Source of the DNA: Deinococcus sp.
Lineage (GTDB): Bacteria > Deinococcota > Deinococci > JACQHA01
NCBI GenBank assembly: GCA_016199255.1
Contig: JACQHA010000339.1
Span: 1 to 6,204, forward strand
Direction of reading: 5' to 3'
DNA length: 6,204 nucleotides
Under the pieces are notes generated by a model. It was not told the DNA's origin. It did no database searches and saw nothing but the letters and a program-made list of their open reading frames with translations. The position numbers and the translations under genes are program-made. Of this stretch, positions 5,591 to 6,204 are shown piece after piece; position 1 is the stretch's first letter; the number at the start of each line of letters is the position of its first letter.

Positions 5591-6064
5591 CTACGGCACG
5601 GTGATCGCCAGGACGGTCCACCCGATACAACCTTCCGTCGAGAAGCGCGGCGGCTCTAGACTGGAGGAGAACGCCAAGCTAAGCTCCAGCACGACCTGAT
5701 TGTCCGTGATGCTCACGATGGTGGTATCAGCGCGCACTTGGTTTACCGTCGTCAGCGAAGCGAAACGGTCCCAGACATTGAAGCCCGAGAGAAAGGCTTC
5801 GGCCTGGAGCACCCGTCTGCTCCCGTAGCCGATCGTGATCCTCTGCACTCGCTCCGCCTCGGTGCCGGTGCCGCTCGGCCAGCAATAGAAATTGCGGCGA
5901 AACTCGAGCCGCTGGCCGGAATCTCCAAATGCCGAGGTCGCAAAAAGCCGCAGTTCACCGGTTGATTGGGCGAGCCCCCAGAAGACGAGGTTCAAGCACA
6001 ACAGCACCCCTATCGCCCCACCCACCCAGAGGAACGCTCTCGACCGCTGTCCCCCTTGGATCAT
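5591..6064 (-). CDS. Unrecognised membrane-anchored or exported small protein
   Basis: No family recognised. The chosen start gives 157 residues: a short basic n-region (Arg7, Arg9), one hydrophobic segment (about 11-32, rich in Gly, Val, Leu, Phe), then an extracytoplasmic domain with alternating polar and hydrophobic stretches that look beta-rich (IVSITDNQVVLELSLAF, 116-132). Two cysteines, Cys61 and Cys146, might pair outside the cell. There is no lipobox; LAQ (31-33) before Ser34 could be a signal peptidase site, so secreted or N-terminally anchored are both possible. The ATG at 6064 is preferred because of the strong GGAGGAGGT at 6069-6077; an in-frame ATG at 6112, also with a purine-rich site, would add 16 polar residues. 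Codon use appears less GC-biased than in the genes to the left. It faces the PLP-enzyme gene. Confidence 0.65.
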   Translation of the reverse strand: MIQGGQRSRAFLWVGGAIGVLLCLNLVFWGLAQSTGELRLFATSAFGDSGQRLEFRRNFYCWPSGTGTEAERVQRITIGYGSRRVLQAEAFLSGFNVWDRFASLTTVNQVRADTTIVSITDNQVVLELSLAFSSSLEPPRFSTEGCIGWTVLAITVP

Positions 6065-6068
6065 TGGG

Positions 6069-6077
6069 ACCTCCTCC
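6069..6077 (-). promoter_or_regulatory. Strong Shine-Dalgarno deciding the start of the membrane-anchored protein
   Basis: On the minus strand GGAGGAGGT lies four bases before the ATG at 6064, with its first GGAGG core at eight bases. It is the best ribosome binding site in the window and the reason for preferring this start over the in-frame ATG at 6112, which has AGGA eight bases upstream. Confidence 0.6.
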
Positions 6078-6204
6078 CGCTTCCCTACCTCTTGCGATTG
6101 CTTCACGACCATCACTCCCTTCCTCACTCCTGTGATTCCCCCCACTCCCGACCTGCCCAGCGAGGGACGCTCTCAGAGCCCCCCGTCTCAGGTAGTAGAG
6201 GTGA

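Noticed and set aside
6124..6204. Minus-strand open stretch from the right edge ending at TGA 6124-6126, containing an LPETG-like string
   Set aside because: It has only 26 codons before the edge and lacks the hydrophobic segment and basic tail that must follow a sortase motif. A second minus-strand frame is open here too, so a coding tail of an upstream gene cannot be told from chance.

Overview
This is a GC-rich bacterial chromosomal window of mostly housekeeping genes. It carries six confident or fairly confident protein genes, one short orphan gene and one unrecognised membrane-anchored gene. The best lineage clue is the coupled pair holB-ricT (clamp-loader delta' followed by a PSP1/RicT protein), an order known from Bacillus and other Firmicutes. 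With the high GC this suggests a GC-rich Firmicute or another deep-branching, possibly thermophilic, Gram-positive-like lineage. No rRNA or other phylogenetic marker is present, so the lineage is an inference. I see no tRNA, rRNA, CRISPR array, insertion sequence or phage gene.

Left block (1-1872, plus strand): the C-terminal part of a beta-CASP metallo-beta-lactamase RNase runs in from the left edge. It is followed after 35 bases by a 104-residue DUF2007-like protein, whose stop overlaps the GTG start of a ROK-family sugar kinase. These three look like one operon.

Middle block (1879-3884, minus strand): holB and ricT are transcribed toward the ROK gene, with a 4-base ATGA overlap between them. 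The ROK and ricT stop codons face each other inside a perfect 14-base palindrome, with only six bases between the genes. holB begins with GTG directly behind a TATAAAAT box and has no clear ribosome binding site, which suggests a leaderless transcript.

Right-centre block (3885-5458): a 225-base divergent intergenic region leads to a 47-codon orphan gene closed by a textbook intrinsic terminator. Sixteen bases later a near-consensus sigma70-type promoter starts the transcript of a PLP-dependent enzyme of the D-cysteine desulfhydrase/ACC deaminase family. That enzyme keeps the PLP lysine but departs from the usual family sequence at three pocket motifs.

Right end (5459-6204): after 132 bases with no gene, a minus-strand gene encodes a small protein with one N-terminal hydrophobic segment and no recognised domain. 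Its base and codon use look less GC-biased than the rest.

I found no clear new multi-gene system. The points most worth a second look are the variant PLP enzyme, the orphan 47-residue protein, the putative leaderless holB start, an extra cysteine pair in RicT and the palindrome shared by two stop codons.
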